Part shown: positions 1 to 8,823 of the stretch, piece after piece | Numbering within the stretch: the stretch's first letter is position 1 | Layout of the letters: each line of letters starts with the position of its first letter | NCBI GenBank assembly: GCA_031265875.1 | Contig: JAISCA010000048.1 | Span: 124,001-188,000 of the forward strand | Direction of reading: 5' to 3' | Origin: Propionibacteriaceae bacterium | GTDB taxonomy: Bacteria; Actinomycetota; Actinomycetes; Propionibacteriales; Propionibacteriaceae | DNA: 64,000 nt | The notes under the pieces: generated by a model | Database searches by the model: none | Told to the model about the DNA's origin: nothing | The model's input: only the letters and a program-made list of their open reading frames with translations | Program-made: the position numbers and the translations under genes

Positions 1-249
1 GACGACCAGGTCGTCGTCTTCAGCAAGCGCGATGGGTCCGACCGCGTCATCGTGGTCTGCAGCCTCGATCCGACCAGCGTGCGCCAAGCCGAGATCGACC
101 TCGACTTCGATCGCCTGGGCTTGGCCGGACAGGACCAGATCAGCGTCCACGATCAGTTGACGGGAGCCCACTGGACCTGGCGGCCGCACAACTGGGTCCT
201 GCTCACGCCGGATCAGCCGGCCCACATCTTGTCGGTCCGGACCGACTGA
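1..249 (+). CDS. glgE: Maltose-1-phosphate maltosyltransferase, C-terminal end only (partial)
   Basis: Only the last 82 codons are in the window; the gene is cut at base 1 and ends at TGA 247-249. The visible part is the C-terminal beta-sandwich of a GH13_3 GlgE: a strand with VVVCSLDP, then a D-x-LTGAHWTW segment and a closing PAHIL motif, all typical of GlgE tails. GlgE extends alpha-1,4-glucan chains using maltose 1-phosphate in the cytoplasm. The branching enzyme gene follows after 38 bp on the same strand, the usual glgE-glgB pairing in Actinobacteria, so the two probably form one operon. The assignment rests on the tail and on the neighbour; the catalytic domain is out of view. Confidence 0.82.
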   Translation, partial: DDQVVVFSKRDGSDRVIVVCSLDPTSVRQAEIDLDFDRLGLAGQDQISVHDQLTGAHWTWRPHNWVLLTPDQPAHILSVRTD

Positions 250-287
250 CCCCCAACCCACCAGATCTGTTCAGAGAGGCGGCCGAC

Positions 288-2183
288 ATGGCCCGATACG
301 ACTTGGCCGGCGAATTGCGCGGCGTCGATTTGGAAGGCTTCCACGCCGGAGCCGACACCGAGTGCTGGCGGCGCCTGGGAGCCCATGTCAGCCAGGTCTT
401 GGACCAGGAGTCGGGCCAGATGATCCCCGGCGTCCGTTTCTCGGTCTGGGCCCCCAACGCCCAACGCGTCCAGGTGGCCGGCGACTTCAATCACTGGGGC
501 GGCGACGACATGGTCAAACTGCCCGGCAGCGGTGTCTGGTCCCGTTTCATCGAGAGCCGCGGCGCCGGCACGATGTACAAATTCAAGGTCCTGGGGGCGG
601 ACGGGGTCTGGCGCGAGAAGGCCGACCCGATGGCGCGTTGGTCCGAGACCGACGGCAAGTCGGGCTCGATCGTGCACGAGTCGCACCACGTCTGGGGCGA
701 TCAGGCCTGGATGGAGCGACGGGCGACCTGGCCGGCCCACGCCAGTCCCCTGAGCGTCTACGAGGTCCATCTGGGCGGCTGGCGCCACGGCCAGTCGTAC
801 CGCCAGCTAGCCGACCAATTGGTCGAATACGTCGGCTGGCAGGGCTACACCCACGTCGAACTGATGCCCTTGCACGAGCACCCCTACGCCCCCAGCTGGG
901 GCTACCAGGTGACTGGCTACTTCGCTCCCACCTCGCGCTACGGCAACCCGGACGATCTGCGCTACCTGATCGACCGCCTGCATCGAGCCGGCATCGGCGT
1001 CATCATGGACTGGGTGCCAGGCCACTTCGCCACCGACGAGTGGTCCCTGGTCAAATTCGACGGCACCAGCCTGTACGAGCACGCCGATCCCAAACAGGGC
1101 TTCCATCCCGACTGGGGCACCTACATCTTCAATTTCGGCCGTAACGAGGTCAAGAGCTTCCTGGTCTCGAACGCCCTCTACTGGTGTCAGGAGTTCCACA
1201 TCGACGGACTGCGGGTCGACGCCGTGGCCTCCATGCTCTACCTCGACTACTCGCGCCAACCGGACCAATGGGTGCCCAACGTCTACGGCGGCAACGAGAA
1301 CCTGGAGGCCATCGACCTGCTCAAGTACGTCAACAGCCACCTCTACCAACGCTGCCCCGGCGTGATCATGATCGCGGAGGAGTCGACCTCCTTCGCCGGC
1401 GTCACCCGGCGGGTCGACCAGGGCGGCCTGGGTTTCGGCTTCAAGTGGAACATGGGCTGGATGAACGACACCCTGCGCTACCTGGAACTGGATCCGATCC
1501 ACCGCCAGTGGCACCACCACTTGATCACCTTCGCCATGGTCTACGCCTACTCCGAGAATTTCATCCTGCCCATCAGCCATGACGAGGTGGTGCACGGCAA
1601 GGGCTCGATGATCGAGAAGGTACCGCAGGACGATTGGCGCAAGTTCGCCACTCTGAGGGCCTACCACAGCTTCCAGTGGTCCTTCCCGGGCAAGCAGTTG
1701 ATCTTCATGGGCTGCGAGTTCGCTCAGCGCAAGGAGTTCACCGAGTCGGAGTCCTTGGAGTGGTGGGTGTCCGACCTCTGGGGCCACCACGGCTTGCAAC
1801 TGCTCATCCGCGATTTGAACTCGCTCTACCGGGACCACCCGGCCCTTTGGCGCTTGGACAACGACCCGGCCGGCTTCGGCTGGCTCAAGGCCGACGACCA
1901 GGCGGCCAACGTCTTCGCCTGGCGCCGCTCGGACGGCCAAGGCCACCAGGTGGTCTGTCTGACCAATTTCTCCGCCACGCCGCACCAGCGCTACCGGGTC
2001 GGTCTGCCCCAGGCCGGCCCTTGGCGGGAGATCTTGAACACCAACCAAACCCGTTACGACGGCGCCGGCGACTATCTCAACGGCCTGGTCGAAGCCAGCT
2101 TGGTCGGCCACGACGGCCAACCGGCTTCGGCCGAGGTCGCCCTGCCCGCTCTGGCCACCGTCTGGCTGGAACCGGTCGACTGA
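288..2183 (+). CDS. glgB: 1,4-alpha-glucan branching enzyme (GH13)
   Basis: This enzyme cuts an alpha-1,4 chain and rejoins it by an alpha-1,6 bond, making branched glycogen in the cytoplasm. The 631-residue protein has a CBM48 domain (about 40-135; motif FSVWAPNA and GDFNHW), a GH13 (beta/alpha)8 barrel and a C-terminal beta domain. The catalytic residues are readable: nucleophile Asp311 in GLRVDAVASM, acid/base Glu364 in IAEEST and stabilising Asp432 in SHDEVVHG. The protein is about 100 residues shorter than many actinobacterial GlgBs because it lacks the extra N1 domain. An AGAGAGG box precedes the ATG. It is the partner of glgE just upstream; pgm, which makes the glucose 1-phosphate precursor, lies 2 kb away. 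Confidence 0.96.
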   Translation: MARYDLAGELRGVDLEGFHAGADTECWRRLGAHVSQVLDQESGQMIPGVRFSVWAPNAQRVQVAGDFNHWGGDDMVKLPGSGVWSRFIESRGAGTMYKFKVLGADGVWREKADPMARWSETDGKSGSIVHESHHVWGDQAWMERRATWPAHASPLSVYEVHLGGWRHGQSYRQLADQLVEYVGWQGYTHVELMPLHEHPYAPSWGYQVTGYFAPTSRYGNPDDLRYLIDRLHRAGIGVIMDWVPGHFATDEWSLVKFDGTSLYEHADPKQGFHPDWGTYIFNFGRNEVKSFLVSNALYWCQEFHIDGLRVDAVASMLYLDYSRQPDQWVPNVYGGNENLEAIDLLKYVNSHLYQRCPGVIMIAEESTSFAGVTRRVDQGGLGFGFKWNMGWMNDTLRYLELDPIHRQWHHHLITFAMVYAYSENFILPISHDEVVHGKGSMIEKVPQDDWRKFATLRAYHSFQWSFPGKQLIFMGCEFAQRKEFTESESLEWWVSDLWGHHGLQLLIRDLNSLYRDHPALWRLDNDPAGFGWLKADDQAANVFAWRRSDGQGHQVVCLTNFSATPHQRYRVGLPQAGPWREILNTNQTRYDGAGDYLNGLVEASLVGHDGQPASAEVALPALATVWLEPVD

Positions 2184-2197
2184 TAGCCGATGGCCCC

Positions 2198-2243
2198 AGA
2201 ACCGGCTGGCTCAGTCCAGAAGAACCGGCTGGCTCAGTCCAGA
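2198..2243. repeat. Perfect 23-bp tandem duplication at the 3' end of the DUF362 gene
   Basis: Positions 2198-2220 and 2221-2243 are identical. The TGA of the minus-strand DUF362 gene (2234-2236) lies in the second copy, so the stop sits within the duplicated unit. Confidence 0.95.
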
Positions 2244-3109
2244 TCGACCAAGTCGTACTCCAGCGAGCCCAAGCCGATCCGGGCGCCGTATTCCAAAGTG
2301 TGCAGGCCTTGGCGCGACTCCATACGTTCGATCACGGACTGGCCGTCCGCTGCGGCGTAGATCAGATCGACGCAAGCCTTGTCCAAGGCCACCGGGTCGA
2401 GCGAGGACAGGATGCCGATGTCGGCCATGTCGGGCGGCGCGGCGTCGCCATCGCAATCGCAGTCGACTGAGATGTTGTTCATGACGTTGATGTAGAGGAT
2501 GGAGTCGCCTCGGCTCGAGACCACCGCCCGGCCGGCCTCGGCCATCGACTCCAGGAAGCCCTCATGGGTGCCGCTGCCGGAGAAATCGGTGGTGGAGGTG
2601 CCAGCGCTGTGGATATTGCGCTTGCCGGCGCTGGAGGCCAGCCCGATCGAGATGTTCTTGACCGCGCCGCCGAAGCCGCCCATGCCATGGCCCTTGAAGT
2701 GGGACAAGATGACGTAGAAGTCGTAGTCGCCGTAGTGGGAGCCGACGATGTCCTCCTTCAAGTGGCGTCCCTCCGGGACCGGCAGCGAGGTCTCGCCCTC
2801 GGCGTCTTGGATGTCGACGCTGGCGATGGCGGTGTAGCCGTGCTCGACCGCCACCTGGTAGTGCTGGTCGGCTCGCTGACGCCGCCCCGGGTAGGCGGTG
2901 TTGGACTCCACCAGGGTGCCGCCGACCGCAGCCACGTAGTCCGCGATCAGGGCCGGGTCGAGCCAGTTGTGCCCGCGCGGACCGGGTTCGCCGGTCGAGA
3001 TCTTGACCGCCACCTGCCCGCTCGGAGTCCGGCCCAGGGCTTGGGCCGCCCGGGCCAGCCCGGCTGGCGAGATCTCAGCGGTGAAATAAACTTTCGGCTT
3101 GTCGGCCAT
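2234..3109 (-). CDS. DUF362 domain protein
   Basis: This is a 291-residue protein of the DUF362 family, whose biochemical function is not established; many members carry a ferredoxin domain, but none is visible here. Family marks seen are the glycine-rich block SHFKGHGMGGFGGAVKN, a CDCDG motif close to PDMADIGIL and a DPVALDKA stretch. The protein has no signal peptide or membrane segment, so it is probably cytoplasmic. A GAGGGAG box lies 7 nt before the ATG. It converges on glgB with 50 bp between them. The stop codon lies inside a 23-bp tandem duplication. Metal or redox binding through the CDC cysteines is possible, but that is inference. Confidence 0.85.
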   Translation of the reverse strand: MADKPKVYFTAEISPAGLARAAQALGRTPSGQVAVKISTGEPGPRGHNWLDPALIADYVAAVGGTLVESNTAYPGRRQRADQHYQVAVEHGYTAIASVDIQDAEGETSLPVPEGRHLKEDIVGSHYGDYDFYVILSHFKGHGMGGFGGAVKNISIGLASSAGKRNIHSAGTSTTDFSGSGTHEGFLESMAEAGRAVVSSRGDSILYINVMNNISVDCDCDGDAAPPDMADIGILSSLDPVALDKACVDLIYAAADGQSVIERMESRQGLHTLEYGARIGLGSLEYDLVDLD

Positions 3110-3218
3110 GTCAGACTCCCTCGTCCTGCGCCCGCCCTCGGCGAAGCGCTCATTAGCTCAGACGAGTCACGGGACGTCGACGGCGGCCGGGCCTGTCCGA
3201 ACGATCAGATCGCGACTA

Positions 3219-4112
3219 TCAGAATAGCGCTGTGGCCAGGTCGCGCCGGGCCCGCAGCACGATTGGATCGGACGACGCCAAGGTGTCGAACAATTCCAGT
3301 AGACGCAGCCGCAGACGTTCCCGCTCCGGCCCGGCGGCGCCGGCGATGGCCTCGGTCAGGCGGGCGAAACCGGCCGCCGGGTCGCCACTGGCCACCGCTT
3401 GGTCGGCCAGGATCAGGACCGCCTCGACCGCCGTCGGATCCCCCACGGCGGCCTCGGCCTGGGCCGCGGCGGCCGGGTCGAGCTCGGCCAGGCGGGCGTA
3501 AAGACCGGCCTGGGCCTTGCCGGCCCGGGCCACCGGATCGGCCGGGGTCTCCTGCAACAGGGCCTCGAAGCCGGCCTGGGCCTCCTCGAACCGACCGGCT
3601 TCCAAGGCGGCGTAGGCCGGCTCGTACTTGGCCTCCAGATCTGGCTCCGGCTCCCCCGCCGGGGCGACCGCTTCGGCCTTGCCCAGCAGGCCGTTGGCGG
3701 CCGCCAGCTTGAGCAGCTCCTCGATGTAGCGGGCGGCCTCGGCCTTGTCCAGAGTGCCCTGCCAGAGCGGCACCAACTGACCGGCCAAGAGACCCAGCAC
3801 AGTCGGCACGGCTTGGACGCCGAGACCGGCCGCGATCTTGGGCGAGGCGTCGACGTCGATCCGCGCCAGCAGCCAACTCCCGCCGGCGGCGTTGGCCAAC
3901 TCGGTCAGGGTCTGACTCAACTGAGCCTGGCCCTGGCCCCGCGGCGAGTAGAGCTCGATCACGATGGGGAAGCGCATGGACTGGCGCGCGGTGGCCTCGA
4001 AACTAGCTTCGTCGACCTCGACGACGAAGCCGCCGGACTGAGAGGCGACCGCCCCCAGAGCCGCCAGATCGATCACGCCGCGAGCGTTGGCAGGTTGTGT
4101 CATAGGGCCCAT
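3219..4112 (-). CDS. CnoX/YbbN-like thioredoxin-fold TPR protein without active-site cysteines
   Basis: The N-terminal part (about 35-150) is a thioredoxin fold: a VIELYSPRGQ strand-loop, then ARIDVDASPKIAAGLGVQAVPTVLGL with the cis-Pro region. The C-terminal half is alanine-rich TPR-like helices (about 175-295). E. coli CnoX (YbbN) is a holdase that hands chlorine-damaged clients to GroEL. Here the CXXC position reads SPRGQGQ, so no redox chemistry is possible and a chaperone or scaffold role is more likely. I chose ATG at 4112, after GGTGG; ATG 4103 is an alternative. The gene diverges from pgm with a 60-bp shared intergenic region. Mycobacteria carry the same family near glgB. Confidence 0.8.
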   Translation of the reverse strand: MGPMTQPANARGVIDLAALGAVASQSGGFVVEVDEASFEATARQSMRFPIVIELYSPRGQGQAQLSQTLTELANAAGGSWLLARIDVDASPKIAAGLGVQAVPTVLGLLAGQLVPLWQGTLDKAEAARYIEELLKLAAANGLLGKAEAVAPAGEPEPDLEAKYEPAYAALEAGRFEEAQAGFEALLQETPADPVARAGKAQAGLYARLAELDPAAAAQAEAAVGDPTAVEAVLILADQAVASGDPAAGFARLTEAIAGAAGPERERLRLRLLELFDTLASSDPIVLRARRDLATALF

Positions 4113-4172
4113 TCTTCCACCAAGGGTCGGCCCGGCTCGCCTCGCCAGCCGGTTGTGGTAGAGGATTGGGCC

Positions 4173-5792
4173 ATGACACACCCCCGAGCTGGACTGCCCG
4201 CCTTGCCGTCGGACTTGATCGACCTGGACGCCGTCCTAGCCGCCTACTACGACATCGAGCCGGATCCCGGCGATCCCGACCAACAGGTCGTCTTCGGCAC
4301 CTCCGGCCACCGTGGCTCCAGTCTGGACGGGGCCTTCAACGAGGCCCACATCCTGGCCATCACCGAGGCCATCGTGGAGTACCGGGCCAGCCAAGGCACG
4401 ACCGGTCCGATCTATCTGGCCAAGGACACCCACGCCCTGTCCTTGCCGGCCTGGCGCAGCGCCATCGAGGTGCTGTCGGCCCACGGCTTGGAGATCAGGG
4501 CCGAGGCCGAAGACGAGTACACCCCCACCCCGGCCCTGTCCCGCGCCATCATTCGCCACAACGCCGGGCGGCGGACCGGACTGGCCGACGGCATCGTGGT
4601 GACCCCCTCGCACAACCCGCCCCGCGACGGCGGTTTCAAGTACAACCCACCCCACGGCGGACCGGCCGACACCGACGCCACCGGCTGGATCGCCCAGCGG
4701 GCCAACCTGTTGTTGCGGGACTGGCGGGCCATCGCCCGCCGCCCGGACCGGGCCGGATTGAAGCGCTGGGACTATCGCACGGCCTACTGCGACGACCTGG
4801 CCCTGGCCATCGACCTGGACGCCATCCGGGCGGCCGGGGTCCGGATCGGAGCCGATCCGATGGGTGGCGCCTCGGTCCAGTACTGGCAACACCTGGCCGA
4901 GCGCTGCGGGCTCGACCTGACCGTGGTGAACCCCCGGGTCGATCCGACCTGGAGTTTCATGACCCTCGACCACGACGGCAAGATCCGGATGGACTGCTCC
5001 AGCCCTTGGGCGATGGCTTCGTTGGTGTCCCAGCGGCAGAACTACGACCTGGCCACCGGCAACGACGCCGACGCCGACCGCCACGGCGTGGTGACGGCCG
5101 AAGCCGGTTTGATGAACCCCAATCACTACCTGGCCGTCGCCATCGGCTATCTCTTCACCCACCGGTCCGGTTGGCCCAGTGACGCCGCCGTCGGCAAGAC
5201 CCTGGTCTCCAGCTCTATCATCGACAAAGTGGCGGCCCAGATCGGCCGCCGGCTGGTCGAAGTGCCGGTCGGCTTCAAGTGGTTCGTGCCGGGGCTGATC
5301 CGAGGCGACCTCGGCTTCGGCGGCGAGGAGTCGGCCGGAGCCAGCTTCCTGACCCGGACCGGTCAGACTTGGACCACCGACAAGGACGGCCTCCTGCTCG
5401 ATCTCTTGGCCAGCGAGATCTTGGCCGTGACCGGCCGCTCGCCCTCCCAGCTCTACCAAGACCTGGAGGACCGCTACGGCGCCGCCGCCTACGCCCGCGT
5501 CGACGCTCCCGCCAGCCGGGAACAGAAAGCCCGTCTGGCCGGCCTGACCCCGGACGACCTGCCCGCCACCGAGCTGGCGGGCGAACCGATCACGGCCAAA
5601 CTGACGACCGCGCCGGGCAACGGAGCCGCCATCGGCGGCCTCAAGGTCACGACCGAGCACGCCTGGTTCGCGGCCCGGCCCTCCGGCACCGAGGACGTTT
5701 ACAAGATCTACGCCGAGTCGCTGCTCGGCGTAGACCACCTGGCCCAGGTCCAAGCCGAGGCCCGTAGCGTGGTCGACGCCGTTTTGAGTTGA
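4173..5792 (+). CDS. pgm: Phosphoglucomutase (alpha-D-glucose-1,6-bisphosphate type)
   Basis: This enzyme interconverts glucose 6-phosphate and glucose 1-phosphate, feeding glycogen and nucleotide-sugar synthesis. The protein has 539 residues, close to the 546 of E. coli Pgm. The phospho-accepting serine is Ser146 in VVTPSHNPP, the same number as in E. coli. The metal loop is GNDADADRHG, the sugar loop is GGEESAGA, and the phosphate-binding loop near the end is ARPSGTEDVYKIYAES. The open frame runs far upstream, but the ATG at 4173 begins the family's own N-terminus and faces away from the cnoX-like gene. It sits 2 kb from glgB and glgE, in keeping with glycogen metabolism. Confidence 0.96.
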   Translation: MTHPRAGLPALPSDLIDLDAVLAAYYDIEPDPGDPDQQVVFGTSGHRGSSLDGAFNEAHILAITEAIVEYRASQGTTGPIYLAKDTHALSLPAWRSAIEVLSAHGLEIRAEAEDEYTPTPALSRAIIRHNAGRRTGLADGIVVTPSHNPPRDGGFKYNPPHGGPADTDATGWIAQRANLLLRDWRAIARRPDRAGLKRWDYRTAYCDDLALAIDLDAIRAAGVRIGADPMGGASVQYWQHLAERCGLDLTVVNPRVDPTWSFMTLDHDGKIRMDCSSPWAMASLVSQRQNYDLATGNDADADRHGVVTAEAGLMNPNHYLAVAIGYLFTHRSGWPSDAAVGKTLVSSSIIDKVAAQIGRRLVEVPVGFKWFVPGLIRGDLGFGGEESAGASFLTRTGQTWTTDKDGLLLDLLASEILAVTGRSPSQLYQDLEDRYGAAAYARVDAPASREQKARLAGLTPDDLPATELAGEPITAKLTTAPGNGAAIGGLKVTTEHAWFAARPSGTEDVYKIYAESLLGVDHLAQVQAEARSVVDAVLS

Positions 5793-5821
5793 TCCGACCC
5801 GACTTCAGCCCAGGAGGAATC

Positions 5822-6436
5822 ATGACCCGACCGCCCCTCACCCGAGCGACCCGACTGGTCCGGTGGGCCGCCCTCGCCCTGGCCACCGCCTCGACCCTGG
5901 CTCTGACCGCTTGCGGCGACGACGCGGTCGACCAGCCCACCCCCAGCACCAAGCCCTCAGTCAGCCGGACGCCTTCCGCCAGCCCCAGCCAATCGACCAC
6001 GCCCAGTGTCTCGATCACCGACGTGATCGACCCGCTCGACCCGCTCGACCGGCAGGGCGTGAGCGACGCCATCGCCCGTTACTGGACGCAGTGGAATCAG
6101 ATCGCCCGTCTCGGCGGCGACCCCTTGACCATCTACGACGTCTCACGCGATCCGCTGTCGGACACCGCCTACGGCACCCTGCGTGAATGGCAGGAGTCCG
6201 GCACCCGTCAGACCGGCGACGTCCAGGTCACGGTGATCGAGATCTTCCCGCCCGAGGCCGACGTCCTGTACGCCGACGTCTGCGTCGACACCACGGCGGC
6301 CGACATCGTGAACGCGGCCGGCCAATCGCAGTGGGACCCCAGCGAACCGCGCCGGACGGCTTCGGTCTTCGCCGTCACCCGTCAGGGCGGGGTCTATCTG
6401 CCCACCGTCGAAACGCCCAGCCTCGACCCCTGCTGA
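5822..6436 (+). CDS. Secreted lipoprotein, unknown function
   Basis: This 204-residue protein starts with a basic n-region, a hydrophobic stretch and a lipobox ending in LTAC, so it should be processed by signal peptidase II and anchored outside the membrane. A Ser/Thr/Pro linker (about 36-65) follows, then a roughly 130-residue domain with ISRYW-like and ADVCVD segments. Such layouts are common in actinobacterial lipoproteins with an NTF2-like or SnoaL-like fold, but I cannot confirm that fold here. A strong AGGAGG at 5812-5817 fixes the start, 4 nt before ATG. pgm ends 29 bp upstream, so the two may be co-transcribed. The function is not recognised. Confidence 0.72.
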   Translation: MTRPPLTRATRLVRWAALALATASTLALTACGDDAVDQPTPSTKPSVSRTPSASPSQSTTPSVSITDVIDPLDPLDRQGVSDAIARYWTQWNQIARLGGDPLTIYDVSRDPLSDTAYGTLREWQESGTRQTGDVQVTVIEIFPPEADVLYADVCVDTTAADIVNAAGQSQWDPSEPRRTASVFAVTRQGGVYLPTVETPSLDPC

Positions 6437-6535
6437 CCCGGCGCCAGAGCTTAATTCAGGGGCGCGTCGGGCCTCGGTCCGGTCACAGGCCTCAATCCAG
6501 CCGGGCGGGAGCCGCCGGCCTCGGTTGACTCGCCC

Positions 6536-6691
6536 TCAGCTGACCAGCGAGGTGAAGAAATGGGCCACGGACTTCAGACCTTCGACGAAACTGCGCACAG
6601 CCTGGCTGACCTCGTCCGGACGGGTCACCAGGCAGAAGACGACGAAGACCACGACCAGGACGCCGATGGCCTTCTTGACCAAGCCTGTCAT
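6536..6691 (-). CDS. Small single-pass membrane protein (51 aa)
   Basis: This short reading frame encodes a start MTGLVKKAIG, then a clean hydrophobic helix (about residues 8-22, rich in Val, Phe and Leu), then an amphipathic tail with DEVSQAVRSF and HFFTSLVS. The positive residues before the helix predict an N-inside orientation. Similar tiny one-helix proteins are conserved in Actinobacteria, but I do not know a function. It runs opposite to its neighbours, converging on the lipoprotein gene with about 100 bp between the stops. The coding claim rests on the hydrophobic pattern and start/stop; a chance reading frame remains possible. Confidence 0.55.
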   Translation of the reverse strand: MTGLVKKAIGVLVVVFVVFCLVTRPDEVSQAVRSFVEGLKSVAHFFTSLVS

Positions 6692-6885
6692 CTCACTCCG
6701 ATCTGTGGCTCCACTCGACTCATCATGCCCGACCGCAGGGGCCGGACCGGGCTGGCCGACCGCGTGTCGTCCGACGCGGCGCTCTGACCTACGTGTCCAC
6801 TGCCAGAGCTTCGTGCGCTAGCAGGGGCGTCTGGCCAGGTGGGGGACGCTAACTGGTTGATTCCGAAATGTGCCAAGCTAGGGGC

Positions 6886-7329
6886 ATGGAAAACAGTGAC
6901 ATTTTCGTCTGCATCGACCATGTCGGCTACGCCGTCCCCGATCTCGACGCCGCCATCAAGTTCCACACCGAGGTGTTGGGCTGGCGCGTGCTGCACCGCG
7001 AGACCAATCAGGAACAAGGTGTCGAGGAAGCCATGCTGGGCACGGGCGAGCAGTCTCCCCTGAGCGCGCAGGTCCAGCTCCTGGCCCCGCTCAGCCCGGA
7101 CTCCACCATCGGCAAGTACCTGGCCAGCAAGGGTCCCGGCATCCAGCAAGTCTGTTACCGCGTGGCCGACATCGACCAGGCCAGCGCCACGCTGCGCGAA
7201 CGCGGCGTCCGTCTGCTCTACCCCGCTCCCAAGATCGGCACCGGCGGCTCGCGCATCCAGTTCGCCCATCCCAAGGACACCGGCGGTATCCTGCTTGAGA
7301 TCGTCCAGCCCAACCCGGCCGGGCACTGA
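6886..7329 (+). CDS. mce: Methylmalonyl-CoA epimerase (VOC fold)
   Basis: The enzyme converts (S)- and (R)-methylmalonyl-CoA and links propionyl-CoA carboxylase to the B12-dependent mutase. The 147-residue protein is made of two VOC modules. The metal ligands known from Propionibacterium shermanii are His12, Gln65, His91 and Glu141. Here His12 is present in IDHVGY, a glutamine lies in VQLLAPL (62/64) and Glu138 in LLEIV, but the third ligand reads Gln in GPGIQQV (87-88) instead of His. The tail LYPAPKIGTGGSRI...HPK is typical of the family. ATG 6886 is chosen because it gives the normal length; ATG 6868 is an alternative. A PduO adenosyltransferase gene lies 4.3 kb downstream. Confidence 0.9.
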   Translation: MENSDIFVCIDHVGYAVPDLDAAIKFHTEVLGWRVLHRETNQEQGVEEAMLGTGEQSPLSAQVQLLAPLSPDSTIGKYLASKGPGIQQVCYRVADIDQASATLRERGVRLLYPAPKIGTGGSRIQFAHPKDTGGILLEIVQPNPAGH

Positions 7330-7476
7330 TCAGCGGCCGACCCTCAATCGGCCATTCACTCCCTCACCGCGTGGGTATCTTCCGTTAGGACCGACGCGAT
7401 ACACTCTCAGTCGGTCTGAGGCGATCATCGAGACCGCCTCGACCAGCTGAGTTCAGCGCACCGCCAGGAGACAGAT

Positions 7477-8772
7477 ATGAGCATCGACGAGACCGCCGAC
7501 GAGGGTGTCGGCCTCTTCGAGGACCTTTTCGAAGATAACGCCAGCGCCGCCGGTAGCTTCCCTCGTGAGATGCGAGGATACGACCGCGCCGCCGTCGACA
7601 ACTACGTGCGCAAGCTTGAGAAGCAGGTAGTCGACCTGCGCCATGCCTTGGAGCAGTCCCAGTCCCAGGTCCAGCAGGTCGTCCAAGCCCCAGCGGCCCC
7701 GGCGGCGCCTGCCAAGACCATCGACGTCGACCGTCTGTCCGGTCACGCCGCTCAGATCTTGCAGGCTTCCCAGGCCAAGGCCGATGAGATCATCACCGAG
7801 GCCTCGATGGAGGCCCAGCGCATCACCGACGAGGCCCGCGAAGTGGTGGCCGATCTGCGCGCCACCGGTCAGGGCGAGGTCGATTCCCTGCGCCAGACCA
7901 CCATGTCCAATCTGCGCCAGGAACGCGACAAGCAGACCGCCGACCTGACCTCCTTGCTGAAGCGGGCCCGGGCCGACGCCGACGCCGCCGTCGAGTCGGC
8001 CAAGAAGAACGCCGAGGCCCGCCGCACCCAGGCCGAGCAAGAGGCCTCCGCCATCGTCGCCTCCGCCCATCAGGAAGCCGAACGCATCCGCAACGAGGCC
8101 GAGCGGGCCGCCAGCGAGGCCAAGGTGGCGGCTCAGACCGACCGCGACACCTTGGTGGCTGAGGCCCACAAAGCGGTCGACGAGGCCAATCGCGTTCGCA
8201 CCACTTCCTTGACCGAGATCGCCCAGAAGCAAGAGGCGGCCTCGACCAAACTGCTGGAGGAGACCAACCAAGCCGCCGTCCTGCGCAAGGGAGCGCTGGA
8301 CGAGGCCGAGCGCATTCGGGTGCACGCCCAAACCGAGGCCGAGCAGTTGCTGTCCCAGGCTCGGCGCGAGATCACCGACTTGCAGGAACGGGTCAGTTCC
8401 GAGGCCACTCGACGCAAGACCAAGCTGCAAGCCGACATCACCGCTTTGCAGCAACGTAAGCGGGCCATCACCCAGCAGCTAGGCACCCTCTTCGGCATCG
8501 GCGCCGCCGCCGCCACCCAATTCCCGGAGGAGAACTGGGGCGAGTTGCCCGAGATCACCTTCAGCGCGTTGGACGAGTCCGAGCCGGACGCCCCGGAGAC
8601 CGCCCCCGAGCGCCCCGCCCAGCCGCCTCAGCGGGCCGAGGGGCCGGCTGCCCCGTCGACGGACGCGGCCACGCCGCCGTCGCAGCCCGCGCCGCAGCAG
8701 TCACCGACTGGCCCGTCGACGCCATCGCCGGTTCAGTCGCCGGCCACGCCGCCAGCGGACCAGTCGGCCTGA
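7477..8772 (+). CDS. DivIVA-like coiled-coil protein
   Basis: This is a 431-residue protein. Near the N-terminus (about 25-55) it carries a DivIVA-type segment with FPREMRGYDRAAVDNYVRKLE, then a Pro/Ala spacer, and from about 80 to 345 a nearly unbroken coiled coil rich in Ala, Glu, Arg and Gln. Residues 350-431 are a Pro/Ser/Thr/Ala-rich tail. Relatives such as Wag31, Scy and FilP organise polar growth or cytoskeleton-like filaments at the membrane in Actinobacteria, and I infer a similar scaffold role. A CAGGAG box 7 nt before ATG fixes the start. It is transcribed alone, converging on nucS. Confidence 0.85.
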   Translation: MSIDETADEGVGLFEDLFEDNASAAGSFPREMRGYDRAAVDNYVRKLEKQVVDLRHALEQSQSQVQQVVQAPAAPAAPAKTIDVDRLSGHAAQILQASQAKADEIITEASMEAQRITDEAREVVADLRATGQGEVDSLRQTTMSNLRQERDKQTADLTSLLKRARADADAAVESAKKNAEARRTQAEQEASAIVASAHQEAERIRNEAERAASEAKVAAQTDRDTLVAEAHKAVDEANRVRTTSLTEIAQKQEAASTKLLEETNQAAVLRKGALDEAERIRVHAQTEAEQLLSQARREITDLQERVSSEATRRKTKLQADITALQQRKRAITQQLGTLFGIGAAAATQFPEENWGELPEITFSALDESEPDAPETAPERPAQPPQRAEGPAAPSTDAATPPSQPAPQQSPTGPSTPSPVQSPATPPADQSA

Positions 8773-8823
8773 ATCCCAGACGGCCCCGACCAGTCGGGTC
8801 CGGCCAGCTCGGTCGGTAGCGCC

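Noticed and set aside
3399..4172. Long open frame upstream of pgm that would add 258 residues
   Set aside because: It is antisense to the CnoX-like gene and has the low-complexity look of a shadow frame in high-G+C DNA; pgm's own N-terminus begins at ATG 4173.
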